From positions 1 through 64,000 of the IMG/VR virus record IMGVR_UViG_3300042090_000199: a stretch of DNA of 64,000 nt. One strand, written 5' to 3'. The stretch is from a virus. This document shows positions 21,067-29,436 of this stretch, piece by piece. The translations under genes were made by a program, and so were the position numbers. Numbering within the stretch: the first letter of the stretch is position 1; each line of letters opens with the position of its first letter. Under the pieces are notes generated by a model, which was not told where the DNA came from, did not search any database, and saw only the letters and a list, made by a program, of their open reading frames with translations.

Positions 21067-21829
21067 CGAAATCTTCGGTCCAACGATACAGGGTGAAGGT
21101 CCTGCAATGGGCCGACGCTGTGCTTTCGTTCGGCTAGCAATCTGCCCGTTGCGCTGCAAGTGGTGCGACACTCCTTACACGTGGGCCTTCTCGAACCCTA
21201 TTGCCGCGCACCATCAGAGTCACAAGGTGTACGACTATACCGAGGAAGTTCGCGAGATGACCGTAGGCGACGTTGTCAGCCAGGCTATCTTCTGTGCATC
21301 AGGTGCTAACCTCGTAGTCCTATCAGGTGGTGAACCGCTAGCTCAGGTCCCTGTCCCGCTACAGGATCCTGGAATCAAGCTGGAAGAGTCTTACGGCGAC
21401 CCTGTAGGGCTCCTGGTAAATACGCTGCTAGAGGCAGGTATCGAGACGCATATCGAGACTGCAGGCGTTCGTAGACCTAGCCCGTTCTTGCACGAAGCTG
21501 TAGGTGGATATGTCGTTTCGCCTAAGCTGGTCACTAGTGGTAACAGTCTCAAGGTAAGACGAGACCTAGACGTCCTGAGGTTCTTCGCGGACACGAATAA
21601 GGCGTTCTTCAAGTTCGTGATTACGGAACCGAACGACTTCTCCGAGATCAGCCAGATAGCAGCCCTATGTAGTATCCCGCCGTGGCGCATATGGGTAATG
21701 CCGGAAGGCACGACGCCCAAAGCTATCCAGGAAAAGATGACGTTCGTAGCAGACCGTGGAATTCGAGCAGGCTACAACGTCTCGTCACGTCTACACATCC
21801 TGGCTTGGGGCGACCAGAGAGCACACTGA
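21041..21829 (+). CDS. queE: 7-carboxy-7-deazaguanine synthase QueE (262 aa)
   Basis: ATG 21041 lies within the end of the previous gene, after CAGGGAGATCCTGA. This radical SAM enzyme converts 6-carboxytetrahydropterin to 7-carboxy-7-deazaguanine, the ring contraction step to preQ0. FGPTIQGEG (12-20) is the QueE lead motif, C35-x3-C39-x2-C42 binds the 4Fe-4S cluster, and LSGGEP (94-99) contacts SAM. Length fits the family. It acts with FolE, QueD and QueC encoded downstream. The next gene starts within its stop codon. Confidence 0.93.
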   Translation: MPSKTLLVNEIFGPTIQGEGPAMGRRCAFVRLAICPLRCKWCDTPYTWAFSNPIAAHHQSHKVYDYTEEVREMTVGDVVSQAIFCASGANLVVLSGGEPLAQVPVPLQDPGIKLEESYGDPVGLLVNTLLEAGIETHIETAGVRRPSPFLHEAVGGYVVSPKLVTSGNSLKVRRDLDVLRFFADTNKAFFKFVITEPNDFSEISQIAALCSIPPWRIWVMPEGTTPKAIQEKMTFVADRGIRAGYNVSSRLHILAWGDQRAH

Positions 21830-22137
21830 TGTCTTACTCTTCCAAAGAACTATGCACTCGTGCGCGCATTACGAAACGCCAGATGGATAACTGGTATCGA
21901 ATGGGATGGCTAGAACCATTCGAACGTCGAGAGCAAGCAGGATCTGGAACGCCTCTGGAGTGGCCAACTCGGACCTTCGAGAAGGCTAAGCTAATGTCAC
22001 GTCTTATTCGTGCAGGGTTCAAGGTTCAGGAAGCTAACGAAATAGCTGACAGACTTATGAATGACACTACCGCGCGTGCGGATTCAATGCACGATATCGA
22101 CCTAGGCGATAATATACGACTCAGGCTGTTCGTATAG
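21829..22137 (+). CDS. MerR-like HTH protein (102 aa)
   Basis: ATG 21829 overlaps the queE stop (TGATG). Residues 6-70 (ELCTRARITKRQMDNWYRMGWLEP..., then LMSRLIRAGF) follow the winged-helix pattern of MerR-type domains. There is no long dimer helix or effector domain. It probably binds DNA, perhaps as a regulator or excisionase-like architectural protein. Confidence 0.7.
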   Translation: MSYSSKELCTRARITKRQMDNWYRMGWLEPFERREQAGSGTPLEWPTRTFEKAKLMSRLIRAGFKVQEANEIADRLMNDTTARADSMHDIDLGDNIRLRLFV

Positions 22138-22150
22138 GAGAGAAGTAATC

Positions 22151-22354
22151 ATGATGTGTCACCCTTGCAGGCAGGCTGGCGAAGTACTCAAGCTGACTCC
22201 GAGCGAAGAGCATCCTGATCCAGAGTCAGAGGCTATAGAACTACACCGGATGTGCCAAGAATCGAACTGTACTTGTCAGCACCGCACCGACAAGGACATT
22301 ATCAATCGAGAAAGGATACCTAGCAGTGACTCACAGCTACCAGGGACCGCCTGA
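22151..22354 (+). CDS. Cys-rich small protein (67 aa)
   Basis: ATG 22151 follows AGGAGAGAAGTAATC. Cys occur as CHPC (3-6) and near the middle as MCQESNCTC, a likely metal site. It overlaps the next gene by 29 bases. Function unknown. Confidence 0.65.
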   Translation: MMCHPCRQAGEVLKLTPSEEHPDPESEAIELHRMCQESNCTCQHRTDKDIINRERIPSSDSQLPGTA

Positions 22355-22871
22355 AGGGTTCCAGTTCAACAATGTCCCTTACCCACCACTGGCTGGAACC
22401 TGGGGAGTAGCGCACGGTACCGGACCTTTCGCTAGCGTCATCCGTACGGCCACGCAGAGCTGGGCAGGTCATGCTGTCTTGTACGTAGGAGACGGACTAG
22501 CAGTCGAGGCTCGCTGGCCAAAGGTCAAGATGGACGCAGCTCCTCGCGAAGACGTCGTCTGGGCTAACGGGCAGCCTCTGACGAGTGAACAACGAATGAG
22601 AGCTGTCACAGCTGCTCACCTTCTCATAGGCGCGGGCTACGACATCGCTATCTACCCAGCTCTTGTCGCAGCTCTGTTCAAGGCCTCAATCACCAAGGAC
22701 ATCGAACCGTTGTTCAACAGCGACAGATGGTGGGACTGCAGTGGCCTCGTCGAACACTGCGATGTCGTAGCCGGAGCAGCGATGTTCTCTGGTACAGTCG
22801 GTAGCGAGCACTTCGTTACGCCTGCCATGATGATGAACCTCGGCGTCCAGAAGGGGTGGTTCACAAAGTGA
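22326..22871 (+). CDS. Permuted papain-fold (NlpC/P60-like) hydrolase (181 aa)
   Basis: GTG 22326 follows GAAAGGATACCTAGCA. H49 in AGHAVLYVGDGLAVEA precedes C138 in WWDCSGLV, the reverse of the usual order. This indicates the circularly permuted papain-like branch of the NlpC/P60 superfamily (YiiX/YaeF type). Such enzymes hydrolyse amide or ester bonds. No signal peptide is present, so it acts inside the cell, and its early-arm position argues against a lysin. The substrate is unknown. Confidence 0.7.
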   Translation: MTHSYQGPPEGFQFNNVPYPPLAGTWGVAHGTGPFASVIRTATQSWAGHAVLYVGDGLAVEARWPKVKMDAAPREDVVWANGQPLTSEQRMRAVTAAHLLIGAGYDIAIYPALVAALFKASITKDIEPLFNSDRWWDCSGLVEHCDVVAGAAMFSGTVGSEHFVTPAMMMNLGVQKGWFTK

Positions 22872-23077
22872 ACTTGCCACAGTACCGTAGAGCGCTACGT
22901 CAGGCTCACGAGGAGTTCGCAGAACAGGTAGCGGCTATACGCGACAAGTTCGTCGAAGACATGCGTGAGGCAGGCGATCGACTAGAGAAGGCTCTAATGT
23001 CTGCTCACTCGCAGTTCATGGAAGACCCTGAAGAGACAGCCGAACATGCTCCAAAGCGCCTTAGGGAGCCCCACTGA
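22868..23077 (+). CDS. Helical coiled-coil protein (69 aa)
   Basis: GTG 22868 overlaps the upstream stop (GTGA). The 69-residue product is a long charged helix (QAHEEFAEQVAAIRDKFVEDMRE) with heptad spacing. Function unknown. Confidence 0.65.
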   Translation: MNLPQYRRALRQAHEEFAEQVAAIRDKFVEDMREAGDRLEKALMSAHSQFMEDPEETAEHAPKRLREPH

Positions 23078-23091
23078 TATACGAAGAAGGC

Positions 23092-23520
23092 TTGACACCA
23101 AGTCAGATCTTCGATCGTACCATGAGGGACTTTGTCGAAGCAATGACTAGAGAGCCTACGGAAATGCCAGAACGACACTACCATGTAGACGAGCTGCTTG
23201 AACAAGACGAAGTATGGCAATCTGGTGATCGAGAGATCCTTCGTATCGTCGACATGAAAGACGATCATCTAGTCAACCTGAAAGCGTTTCTGCTCAAGCA
23301 TGCCTTCAGGTATCAATCAGCCGTTCTTCAGTCTATGTTCACCTTTGCCTCTACGCTCGGAGGCGAGATGGCGCAGGATGCTATGGAGTCAGAGATCAGT
23401 CACGTAGCTGACAAACATGCGCTTCTCTGGATGGAAGAACGTCCTCTATACAAAGCAGTGCAAAACGAAATCTTCAGACGGCAGGGATATAGCGTCTGCC
23501 GCATCATAGAACAGGAGTAG
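23092..23520 (+). CDS. Helical protein of unknown function (142 aa)
   Basis: TTG 23092 follows GAAGAAGGC and is the best available start; no ATG lies near. The 142-residue product is acidic and helical with no recognised motif. The next gene starts two bases after its stop. Confidence 0.65.
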   Translation: MTPSQIFDRTMRDFVEAMTREPTEMPERHYHVDELLEQDEVWQSGDREILRIVDMKDDHLVNLKAFLLKHAFRYQSAVLQSMFTFASTLGGEMAQDAMESEISHVADKHALLWMEERPLYKAVQNEIFRRQGYSVCRIIEQE

Positions 23521-23522
23521 CA

Positions 23523-24314
23523 ATGCTATACCGAACTAGGACAGTTCTCGTCGAGACGGAACCAGGCACTGGAGAAGAGGAAGGCTTCACCAAGATCTCG
23601 ATCGGAGAATGCTGGGCATTTATCCCGAACGCCTTGTTCGAAGTTCTGTTCGAGGAGCTAGGTCCAGGACTCCAAGCAGACATAGGCAGTTCTGAAGGCA
23701 TCGTAGACGCAGCAGGCTTCGACCTCAGCTGGTGCAAGAGCGCCGAGCCCCGCAATCTGATCAACGAGATGCTGGCAATGGAAGCCATCACGACCGACAA
23801 CACCATCGACGGCCCGTCGTGGATGTTCAAGCCCTACCCGATCAGCATCTTCGGCAAGCTTCTTACCGCTGTTATCGAAGACATGGGCTGGATATGGAAT
23901 CCTGGAGTAGACGAGTCAGCCCCTAAGTTCCTCGAAGTCGGCTGTGGACCAGGTACGAAGCTAGTCGTAGCCGAGAAGGTATTCGGTCTCGATGCAGGAG
24001 GTTTCGACTACAACCCCGACTATGTGCGAGACGCGAACGAGCTACTGCAGTCTAAAGGCTGTCAGGGTGGTGCGTTCATAGCGGACGCTCGCACAGTAAC
24101 CACCCCCTATAGTCTCGCCGACGTGATATGGCTCAATCGTCCGTTCGTTCATCTCGAGATGACAAGACGTCTGGAAGAGACAGTTCTCAACCGTATGCAC
24201 CCAGGCGCATACATCATTCTCGGTAACTACGCTACCGATCCGAAAGAGCTCGGGTGGCAAGTCATCGCCGAAGACAAGATGGCGATCGTGCTCAGGAAGC
24301 CTGTACTCAAATAA
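23523..24314 (+). CDS. SAM-dependent methyltransferase-like protein (263 aa)
   Basis: ATG 23523 follows ACAGGAGTAGCA. Residues 136-145 (FLEVGCGPGT) form motif I of class I methyltransferases. DAGGFDYNPDYV supplies the acidic ribose contact, and GGAFIADARTV plus DVIWLNRP match motifs II-III. The first 110 residues are an extra domain I do not recognise. The catalytic motif NPPY for base methylation is absent, so the target is probably not adenine N6. It sits among the 7-deazaguanine genes, but a link is unproven. Confidence 0.75.
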   Translation: MLYRTRTVLVETEPGTGEEEGFTKISIGECWAFIPNALFEVLFEELGPGLQADIGSSEGIVDAAGFDLSWCKSAEPRNLINEMLAMEAITTDNTIDGPSWMFKPYPISIFGKLLTAVIEDMGWIWNPGVDESAPKFLEVGCGPGTKLVVAEKVFGLDAGGFDYNPDYVRDANELLQSKGCQGGAFIADARTVTTPYSLADVIWLNRPFVHLEMTRRLEETVLNRMHPGAYIILGNYATDPKELGWQVIAEDKMAIVLRKPVLK

Positions 24315-24334
24315 CCGATCAGGAGAAATAGAAC

Positions 24335-24652
24335 ATGAAACTCAACAAGCGCGACCTGACCTGGGCTGGCGTCGCCAGTACTGGCATCGCAGCGGCAGCA
24401 ATCATCGCCGGCTGCGCCAGCGGAAACCCTGTCGCCGATGACCTGCAGAACGTATCACCGTCATATCCGAACTACGTTGGGCTCTACCTCAACGTCGACG
24501 GCCATCCGAACATCGTCGAGATCTGTATCAACGGTGTAGGCTTCGCCACGACGACGCGCGAAGCCGCAGGCGCGATCACGCGCATCCCTGAATGGGATGC
24601 CTTCTGTCAGACGCAAGAAGGTAAGCAGGCTACCCAGAACGGTCAGCCTTAA
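24335..24652 (+). CDS. Lipoprotein (105 aa)
   Basis: ATG 24335 follows CAGGAGAAATAGAAC. MKLNKRDL plus a hydrophobic stretch ends in the lipobox AIIAGC, so Cys about 27 would be lipidated and the remaining 79 residues displayed outside the membrane. The mature part has two further Cys. A lipoprotein made by an infected cell may block superinfection; this is inference. Confidence 0.75.
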   Translation: MKLNKRDLTWAGVASTGIAAAAIIAGCASGNPVADDLQNVSPSYPNYVGLYLNVDGHPNIVEICINGVGFATTTREAAGAITRIPEWDAFCQTQEGKQATQNGQP

Positions 24653-24653
24653 C

Positions 24654-24899
24654 ATGGCTGTTCATCATAACAGGCTAGTTCCGTCTTCTCCAGAGCCTCC
24701 AGCTCCGATCCGAGGTGGCACGTTCTTCTACTGCCCTTGGGGTGAGAGGAGAAAAAGCGACTGGGGCTCAATTTCGTTTCTAGCCTGCGGCATCGTCCAC
24801 GCTGGATGGGCAACCGGCACGAGATTCCGAACATGCAAGGCTTACCGGCAGCACTGGCGAAGGTATCACTCGGAGGTGCAGCATGACGATGTCCGTTAA
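24654..24899 (+). CDS. Small protein of unknown function (81 aa)
   Basis: ATG 24654 is one base after the previous stop. The 81-residue product has FFYCPWGER, a later CGIVHAGW and HWRRYH, so a Cys/His metal site is possible. It overlaps the next gene by 17 bases. Confidence 0.65.
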   Translation: MAVHHNRLVPSSPEPPAPIRGGTFFYCPWGERRKSDWGSISFLACGIVHAGWATGTRFRTCKAYRQHWRRYHSEVQHDDVR

Positions 24900-25113
24900 G
24901 ACAATGGAGTTCGACACAATCATCGTCATCTACGACTACACGAGCCAGACCTTGACTATCAAGTCAAAGTCTGCTCCAGAGACTAAACCAGCTACTAGGC
25001 ACAATCTTCAACCCGAAGGCGAGATCAAGCTGCCTAGCTTCAGTATTCAGGAGCTGCGAGAAGGTCTCGAAGGCATCGGTCAGCAAGTCCCATCAGGTCG
25101 ACGTTTATCTTAA
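24883..25113 (+). CDS. Small protein of unknown function (76 aa)
   Basis: ATG 24883 follows CGGAGGTGCAGC. The 76-residue product is beta-rich at the N-terminus (MEFDTIIVIYDYTSQTLTI) with a polar tail. No family is recognised. Confidence 0.7.
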   Translation: MTMSVKTMEFDTIIVIYDYTSQTLTIKSKSAPETKPATRHNLQPEGEIKLPSFSIQELREGLEGIGQQVPSGRRLS

Positions 25114-25122
25114 TCAGCAACG

Positions 25123-25150
25123 AGGCCCGCCGGAACACGCCGGCGGGCCT
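25123..25150 (+). terminator. 11-bp GC hairpin
   Basis: AGGCCCGCCGG (25123-25133) pairs perfectly with CCGGCGGGCCT (25140-25150) around AACACG. It lies 9 bases after a stop and just before the next ribosome site. There is no T-run, so it may protect or process the mRNA instead of ending it. Confidence 0.55.
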
Positions 25151-25165
25151 GATAAGGAGAGTATC

Positions 25166-25480
25166 ATGGAAATGAGCCGTTGGACGCTAGTTGTAGAGTT
25201 CGACTCTATCCAGGAAATGATAGCCGAAGATGACTACGAAGGAGGCCTAGCTGAAGCGGAAGAGTTCTACCAGTACATACGTGAGTACTGGAACGGCATG
25301 GATGAAGATTGGCTCAACGAAGACACGAACCTGACAGGTGACACAGTAACAGTCACCTTCCCAGTTCTGGATGATATCGAAGAGCCGCTTCGATGGCTCA
25401 CTATGAAGTCTGTACCCAAGAAGATCACCTTGTCTCGTAACGATACTCGAACAGGAGGACCTGCTAGGCATGAAGACTAG
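25166..25480 (+). CDS. Acidic protein of unknown function (104 aa)
   Basis: ATG 25166 follows TAAGGAGAGTATC. The 104-residue product is very acidic and alpha/beta (MEMSRWTLVVEFDSI...). The pattern is like a small ferredoxin-like fold, but no family is assigned. It overlaps the next gene by 11 bases. Confidence 0.65.
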   Translation: MEMSRWTLVVEFDSIQEMIAEDDYEGGLAEAEEFYQYIREYWNGMDEDWLNEDTNLTGDTVTVTFPVLDDIEEPLRWLTMKSVPKKITLSRNDTRTGGPARHED

Positions 25481-25595
25481 GGACCGGGAGCTTCTCGTCT
25501 ACTTGATATGTATACTAGTCCTGACAGGACTAGTTGTCTTTGCTATAGTGCATGCTGTTGCAACCAACTGCGAGTACAACGCTTGTGGTCATTAG
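25470..25595 (+). CDS. Single-pass membrane mini-protein (41 aa)
   Basis: ATG 25470 follows CAGGAGGACCTGCTAGGC. The 41-residue product has a charged start (MKTRDREL), one membrane helix and a short CEYNACGH end. Function unknown. Confidence 0.6.
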   Translation: MKTRDRELLVYLICILVLTGLVVFAIVHAVATNCEYNACGH

Positions 25596-25607
25596 TTGAC
25601 TAGTGTA

Positions 25608-25638
25608 TTAAGGGAAATTTCAGAATAATTTCCTTTAA
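25608..25638 (+). other. AT-rich hairpin upstream of P6
   Basis: An 11-bp stem (25608-25618 with 25628-25638, one G-T) contains GGGAAA/TTTCC. Similar AT-rich inverted repeats lie upstream of P2 and P4. It may be a weak terminator or a regulator site next to the promoter. Confidence 0.45.
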
Positions 25639-25645
25639 GGCTCCA

Positions 25646-25675
25646 TTGTTGTTCCCTCGATTCTTGTAGTATAAT
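25646..25675 (+). promoter_or_regulatory. Promoter P6 (TTGTTG-18-TATAAT)
   Basis: TTGTTG (25646-25651), 18 bases, then TATAAT (25670-25675). It heads the queC operon that continues through polA. Confidence 0.75.
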
Positions 25676-25713
25676 TATATTATACGAAAAGCGAGAATCC
25701 AGGAGCAAACATT

Positions 25714-26421
25714 ATGGGCGGTATAGCAATCGTGTCCGGCGGGCTTGACAGCACCACGATGCTGTACGATCTTGTGAATAGCGGAACAGACGTAGACGTA
25801 GTGTCCTTCAACTACGGGCAGCGTCACATCAGGGAACTGATTCAGGCAAGAGCTATCACTTCAGCTCTTCGTCTCCATCACCTGATCATAGACATTCCGT
25901 CCTATGGACGCTCGATCGTGTCCAGCGCGAGCTCTCTGGTAGACCCTAACGCTGAGGTCCCGGAAGGCAGCTACGACGCCGAAAGCATGAAAGCGACTGT
26001 TGTCCCGAACCGTAATATGGTCATGATAGCTATGGCGTCGGGAGTAGCAATCTCTACCAAGGCCCAGTTTGTCGCTACGGCAGTCCATGCAGGTGACCAC
26101 GCGATCTACCCCGACTGTAGGCCTGAGTTTATCAGGAGCCTAGAGACGGCTATCAAGATCGGTAACGAAGGGTTCATTGACCCTGGGTTCGAAATCAGGA
26201 CCCCTTACATCTACAGGACTAAGGCCGATATCGCCAGGCGAGCAGGCGAACTTCGTGTTCCTGTCGATCTCACGTGGTCGTGCTATAAGGGCGGAACTTC
26301 CCACTGCGGACGATGCGGGACCTGCGTAGAACGTCTCGAAGCCTTTCACGAGGCAGACGTGTTCGACCCTACGGTGTACATGGACACCGAATTCTGGAAG
26401 ACAGCGGTCGCGGCTAAGTAA
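25714..26421 (+). CDS. queC: 7-cyano-7-deazaguanine synthase QueC (235 aa)
   Basis: ATG 25714 is the first gene after P6, with CCAGGAGCAAAC as ribosome site. The ATP-dependent enzyme converts 7-carboxy-7-deazaguanine and ammonia to preQ0. SGGLDS (8-13) is the pyrophosphatase P-loop. C190, C198, C201 and C204 form the zinc site. No glutamine amidotransferase domain is fused, unlike phages that make archaeosine-type DNA bases. Length matches the family. Confidence 0.94.
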   Translation: MGGIAIVSGGLDSTTMLYDLVNSGTDVDVVSFNYGQRHIRELIQARAITSALRLHHLIIDIPSYGRSIVSSASSLVDPNAEVPEGSYDAESMKATVVPNRNMVMIAMASGVAISTKAQFVATAVHAGDHAIYPDCRPEFIRSLETAIKIGNEGFIDPGFEIRTPYIYRTKADIARRAGELRVPVDLTWSCYKGGTSHCGRCGTCVERLEAFHEADVFDPTVYMDTEFWKTAVAAK

Positions 26422-26435
26422 CGGCGGCAATCTCA

Positions 26436-26876
26436 ATGGACGAACAGCTGCCAGGGTCCTGCTCTTGTGCGATAGACTGTTTCCCGCCAACGACGTCTAT
26501 CATCAACTGCGCAGAGCATGGTATGCCTCAGAACCTGGGGGACACTGAATACCCGGGGACTATGCCTAAGTTCGGGCTACCGATTCACGGTTTCGGAGAA
26601 ACTGGTTACGTAGCGCCTCTGTACGATCAGCAGCAGATAGAAGAGGCCGCCCAACTAGCAAAGGCTATTGGCTACAAGGTAGGACGTCCTGTCCAGATAT
26701 GCTCTCTAGCCGACCTTAAGAGGATCGCAGCTTCCACAAGTCCTGGAAGTCCTCCTCCGAGTCTTCAGTATCATAAGCCTGGCTGCATCTATAGCACTGG
26801 TCCGCACCCTGGTGACTGTTATGTCGAGCCGCTGCCAGGGCCTAGCAGGATTCATGATGGAGACCCCAAGCAATGA
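26436..26876 (+). CDS. Protein of unknown function (146 aa)
   Basis: ATG 26436 follows the queC stop by 14 bases. The 146-residue product has Cys/His in the first 35 residues (CSCAIDC, CAEHG) and a closing HKPGCIYSTGPHPGDC, with low-complexity Pro/Ser between. Two loosely spaced metal sites are possible. It overlaps the nuclease gene by four bases. Confidence 0.65.
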   Translation: MDEQLPGSCSCAIDCFPPTTSIINCAEHGMPQNLGDTEYPGTMPKFGLPIHGFGETGYVAPLYDQQQIEEAAQLAKAIGYKVGRPVQICSLADLKRIAASTSPGSPPPSLQYHKPGCIYSTGPHPGDCYVEPLPGPSRIHDGDPKQ

Positions 26877-28039
26877 GTGAACTCGTCCACGAGATCCATT
26901 CGTCTCAGCTTCGTGGTTACCGTACATGCAGACGTATGTGGGACTGGCGCTATCGTGACAACTGGGAGCCGATCAAGCGTCCGGCGCCTCTCGAAGATGG
27001 TACTGTCTGGCATAAGGCTCTAGAAGTCTTGTACAACCCTGAGACTTGGCGCGTTCCTCTAGCGGACTTGCACAGGTTTGCTCAGGAAGCTCTTATCGCC
27101 GAAGCTGATCGGCAACGTACGGATTATCTCCATCGTGCAGGCAAGTACCAGTTGGACGAAGAGGAAGCTCTCGACTATGGCGAGCGTCTCAGTATCCTAC
27201 GGAGCATGTTGGTCAAGCTGTGTCGTAGTCTCGACCGTTCGGCCTATAAGCCGCTATTCGTAGAGCGTGAATTCGAGTGTCCTGTTGTTGACGACGCAGG
27301 CAACCAGCTTCACTGTGTCTGCAAGGAATGCATCGCACAGTACCGAAAGCATAACGAGTTTCCGGATTCATACGACATTACAGGACAGTTTACAGGTCTT
27401 CCAGTTGTATTCAGCTGTCGCATCGATGCAGTCTTCGAAGACCGTGAAGGATTCGTCTTCGTAACCGACCACAAGTCAGCCGCCAGCTTGTACAAAGAAG
27501 ACTCAGTAATCCCAGAGCTCGAAGACCAGCTTCCTTCGTACCTGTGGTGCGTTCGTCAGAACGGTTACCCGGCTACCGGCATTATCCTCAATCAGTTCCG
27601 AAAGGCTTACCCGAAGCCTCCTAAGAGACTGCAGACTCCTGGACAGGGACGCTGGTACAGCGTCAATAAGCAGCAGCTCACGGACTACCACACAGCACGA
27701 CAAGTCTTCGAACGCAAGGACAACAGAGCTTATCGTCACGGCTTGTACAACGACTACCTAGAGTGGCTCAAGGCTCACGGTCCAGAATATTCCAGGCAGT
27801 TCGTGATCCTCAAGACTAACGAACACCTGGAAGAAGCTGGCCGTAATATACTGCTACAAGCTAAGGAGGTGATCGGCGAGCCAGCTATCTACAAGAACGC
27901 GAATCAACCGAACTGTCAGTCATGTTCATTCCAGCTACCCTGTCTTACAGCTTCTGGCGGTCTAGACCCGACAGGAGACCTTGAGGCAGGCTTCGTCAAG
28001 TCAGAACCGTACTATATACAGAGACGGCGGCAGTCATGA
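26873..28039 (+). CDS. Cas4/RecB-like PD-(D/E)XK exonuclease with Fe-S site (388 aa)
   Basis: ATG 26873 overlaps the upstream stop (ATGA). C19 and the C-terminal C348, C351 and C357 (NCQSCSFQLPC) have the spacing of the Cas4/AddB iron-sulfur site. The nuclease core includes SCRIDAVFED and FVFVTDHKSA, the D...DxK of PD-(D/E)XK enzymes. A CxxC insert near 145 (CVCKECI) is extra. Such phage nucleases process DNA ends in recombination with a Sak4-type ATPase, which is the next gene and is coupled by overlap. Confidence 0.87.
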   Translation: MSELVHEIHSSQLRGYRTCRRMWDWRYRDNWEPIKRPAPLEDGTVWHKALEVLYNPETWRVPLADLHRFAQEALIAEADRQRTDYLHRAGKYQLDEEEALDYGERLSILRSMLVKLCRSLDRSAYKPLFVEREFECPVVDDAGNQLHCVCKECIAQYRKHNEFPDSYDITGQFTGLPVVFSCRIDAVFEDREGFVFVTDHKSAASLYKEDSVIPELEDQLPSYLWCVRQNGYPATGIILNQFRKAYPKPPKRLQTPGQGRWYSVNKQQLTDYHTARQVFERKDNRAYRHGLYNDYLEWLKAHGPEYSRQFVILKTNEHLEEAGRNILLQAKEVIGEPAIYKNANQPNCQSCSFQLPCLTASGGLDPTGDLEAGFVKSEPYYIQRRRQS

Positions 28040-28872
28040 GCGACGTTAGCACCGCACTAGTCCCTACTATGACAGACTTCGGAGGCGTTCCCATAGCGCC
28101 TATCCGAGACAAGCCACAGTACATGAAGGCTCTGGTCTACGGTAAGCCAGGCGTCGGCAAGACAACTCTGGTAGCCCAGGCTCAGAAGATCCCAGGCATG
28201 TCACCTGTGCTCTTCATGACACCGGATCAGGCGGAGGCAGACACGCTGCGTAAGGAAGCTCCAGACGCGCAGGTAGCCTTCATCAGGAAGTTCTCACAGT
28301 TCGACCAGATCTACAAGGCAGCAGCTAAGCTGTCTGCCGCCGGTACGCCTATTCCGTTCAAGACCTTCGTGGTCGACACAGGTACCGAAGCGCAGAAGCT
28401 ATCCATGAACGACATCATGACAGCTCTTCTTATCTCGGGTCGACCTGGAGGCGGAGAGGTTAACTTCGACGTCCCGAGCATGCGTGAGTGGGGCGAATCG
28501 ATTAGCCAGATGCGGACGCTCGTTCGGCACTTCCGCGATCTACCGGTCAACTTCATCATGAACTGTCACGAAGCGGAAGCCAAGGACAACCGTTCCATCA
28601 ACTGGATCGTTCCAGACCTGCCCGGCAAGCTCAAGAACCAGGTCTGCGGTATGTTCAGTAACGTGTTCTACCTCGGAGTAGAACGTACAACAGTGACAGA
28701 AGGCCGAAGCAAGATCGTCGAAGCCGAACGTCGCATTCTCTTGACAGGCCTTACGGAAGGCTACCTAGCTAAGTCAAGAACCGGACTCTTCGAGAGGGTT
28801 GTTCAGGAACCTAAACTCGAAGACCTCTATAAGGCAATTATCAGTATGCCTGCAGAGGAGACCGCCCGATAG
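28036..28872 (+). CDS. Sak4-like RecA-fold ATPase (278 aa)
   Basis: ATG 28036 overlaps the nuclease stop. YGKPGVGKTT (35-44) is the Walker A and FVVDTG (111-116) the Walker B of a RecA-core protein. Short length and gene context (nuclease before, binding protein after) fit the Sak4 group of phage single-strand annealing ATPases. It likely promotes strand annealing or exchange during replication and repair. Confidence 0.83.
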   Translation: MSDVSTALVPTMTDFGGVPIAPIRDKPQYMKALVYGKPGVGKTTLVAQAQKIPGMSPVLFMTPDQAEADTLRKEAPDAQVAFIRKFSQFDQIYKAAAKLSAAGTPIPFKTFVVDTGTEAQKLSMNDIMTALLISGRPGGGEVNFDVPSMREWGESISQMRTLVRHFRDLPVNFIMNCHEAEAKDNRSINWIVPDLPGKLKNQVCGMFSNVFYLGVERTTVTEGRSKIVEAERRILLTGLTEGYLAKSRTGLFERVVQEPKLEDLYKAIISMPAEETAR

Positions 28873-28908
28873 GGCAAAGTAACTAGTACAGAAAGAGAAA
28901 ACGGAACT

Positions 28909-29427
28909 ATGGGTATCAAGGTAAGTCTCAGCGACCAGGAAGCTTCGTCAGGCGACCGCAGCTTCGACCCGATGCCGATCGGCAAGTACCACGCCGTGAT
29001 CCACGCCGTGGAGCTGGCGGAGTCAGAATCGGATAACAACCCTGGCAAGCCGATGCTCAACTTCGAGTTCGTCGTTCAGGACACGCCGGGACGCTGGCAG
29101 GAGTACGCCAACAGGCACGACTTCGTCAACGCGTGCCTCTGGGAAGGCGCGATGTACACCATCGTCGGCATCCTCAAGGCACTGCCTTCCCAGAAGGGCA
29201 ACAAGAACGCCTACGAGGACAACCTCGACTCTGACGGCAATCTCGAAGTCCCGACCGAGCCAGAGTACTACGAGGGTCAGGAGCTCTTCATCCGGCGCGG
29301 CAAGAACAAGCGGCAGGTCGAGAAGTTCCCTGACATGCCCGAGCGCCACATCGAGGTCCGCGGCTACGGGATGTTCTCCGAAGACCAGCTCGGGTCTCCG
29401 AAGAGCGAGACCGACGTTCCGTTCTAG
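28909..29427 (+). CDS. Probable single-stranded-DNA-binding protein, DUF669-like (172 aa)
   Basis: ATG 28909 follows AAGAGAAAACGGAACT. FDPMPIGKYHAVIHAVELAESES followed by LNFEFVVQDTPG and an acidic PF end resembles DUF669/phage SSB-like OB-fold proteins. The acidic C-terminus ends in DVPF, like the partner-binding tip of SSBs. GC-rich codons suggest high expression. It follows the Sak4-like gene, consistent with a recombination module. Confidence 0.75.
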   Translation: MGIKVSLSDQEASSGDRSFDPMPIGKYHAVIHAVELAESESDNNPGKPMLNFEFVVQDTPGRWQEYANRHDFVNACLWEGAMYTIVGILKALPSQKGNKNAYEDNLDSDGNLEVPTEPEYYEGQELFIRRGKNKRQVEKFPDMPERHIEVRGYGMFSEDQLGSPKSETDVPF

Positions 29428-29436
29428 CTAGACCAT

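Noticed and set aside
25123-25150. Classical rho-independent terminator
   Set aside because: The stem is strong but no T-run follows and the next gene's ribosome site is within 15 bases, so it is described cautiously.
26873-28039. Cas4 of a CRISPR adaptation module
   Set aside because: Fe-S PD-(D/E)XK nucleases next to Sak4-like ATPase and SSB are a normal phage recombination set; no cas1 or cas2 lies in the window.
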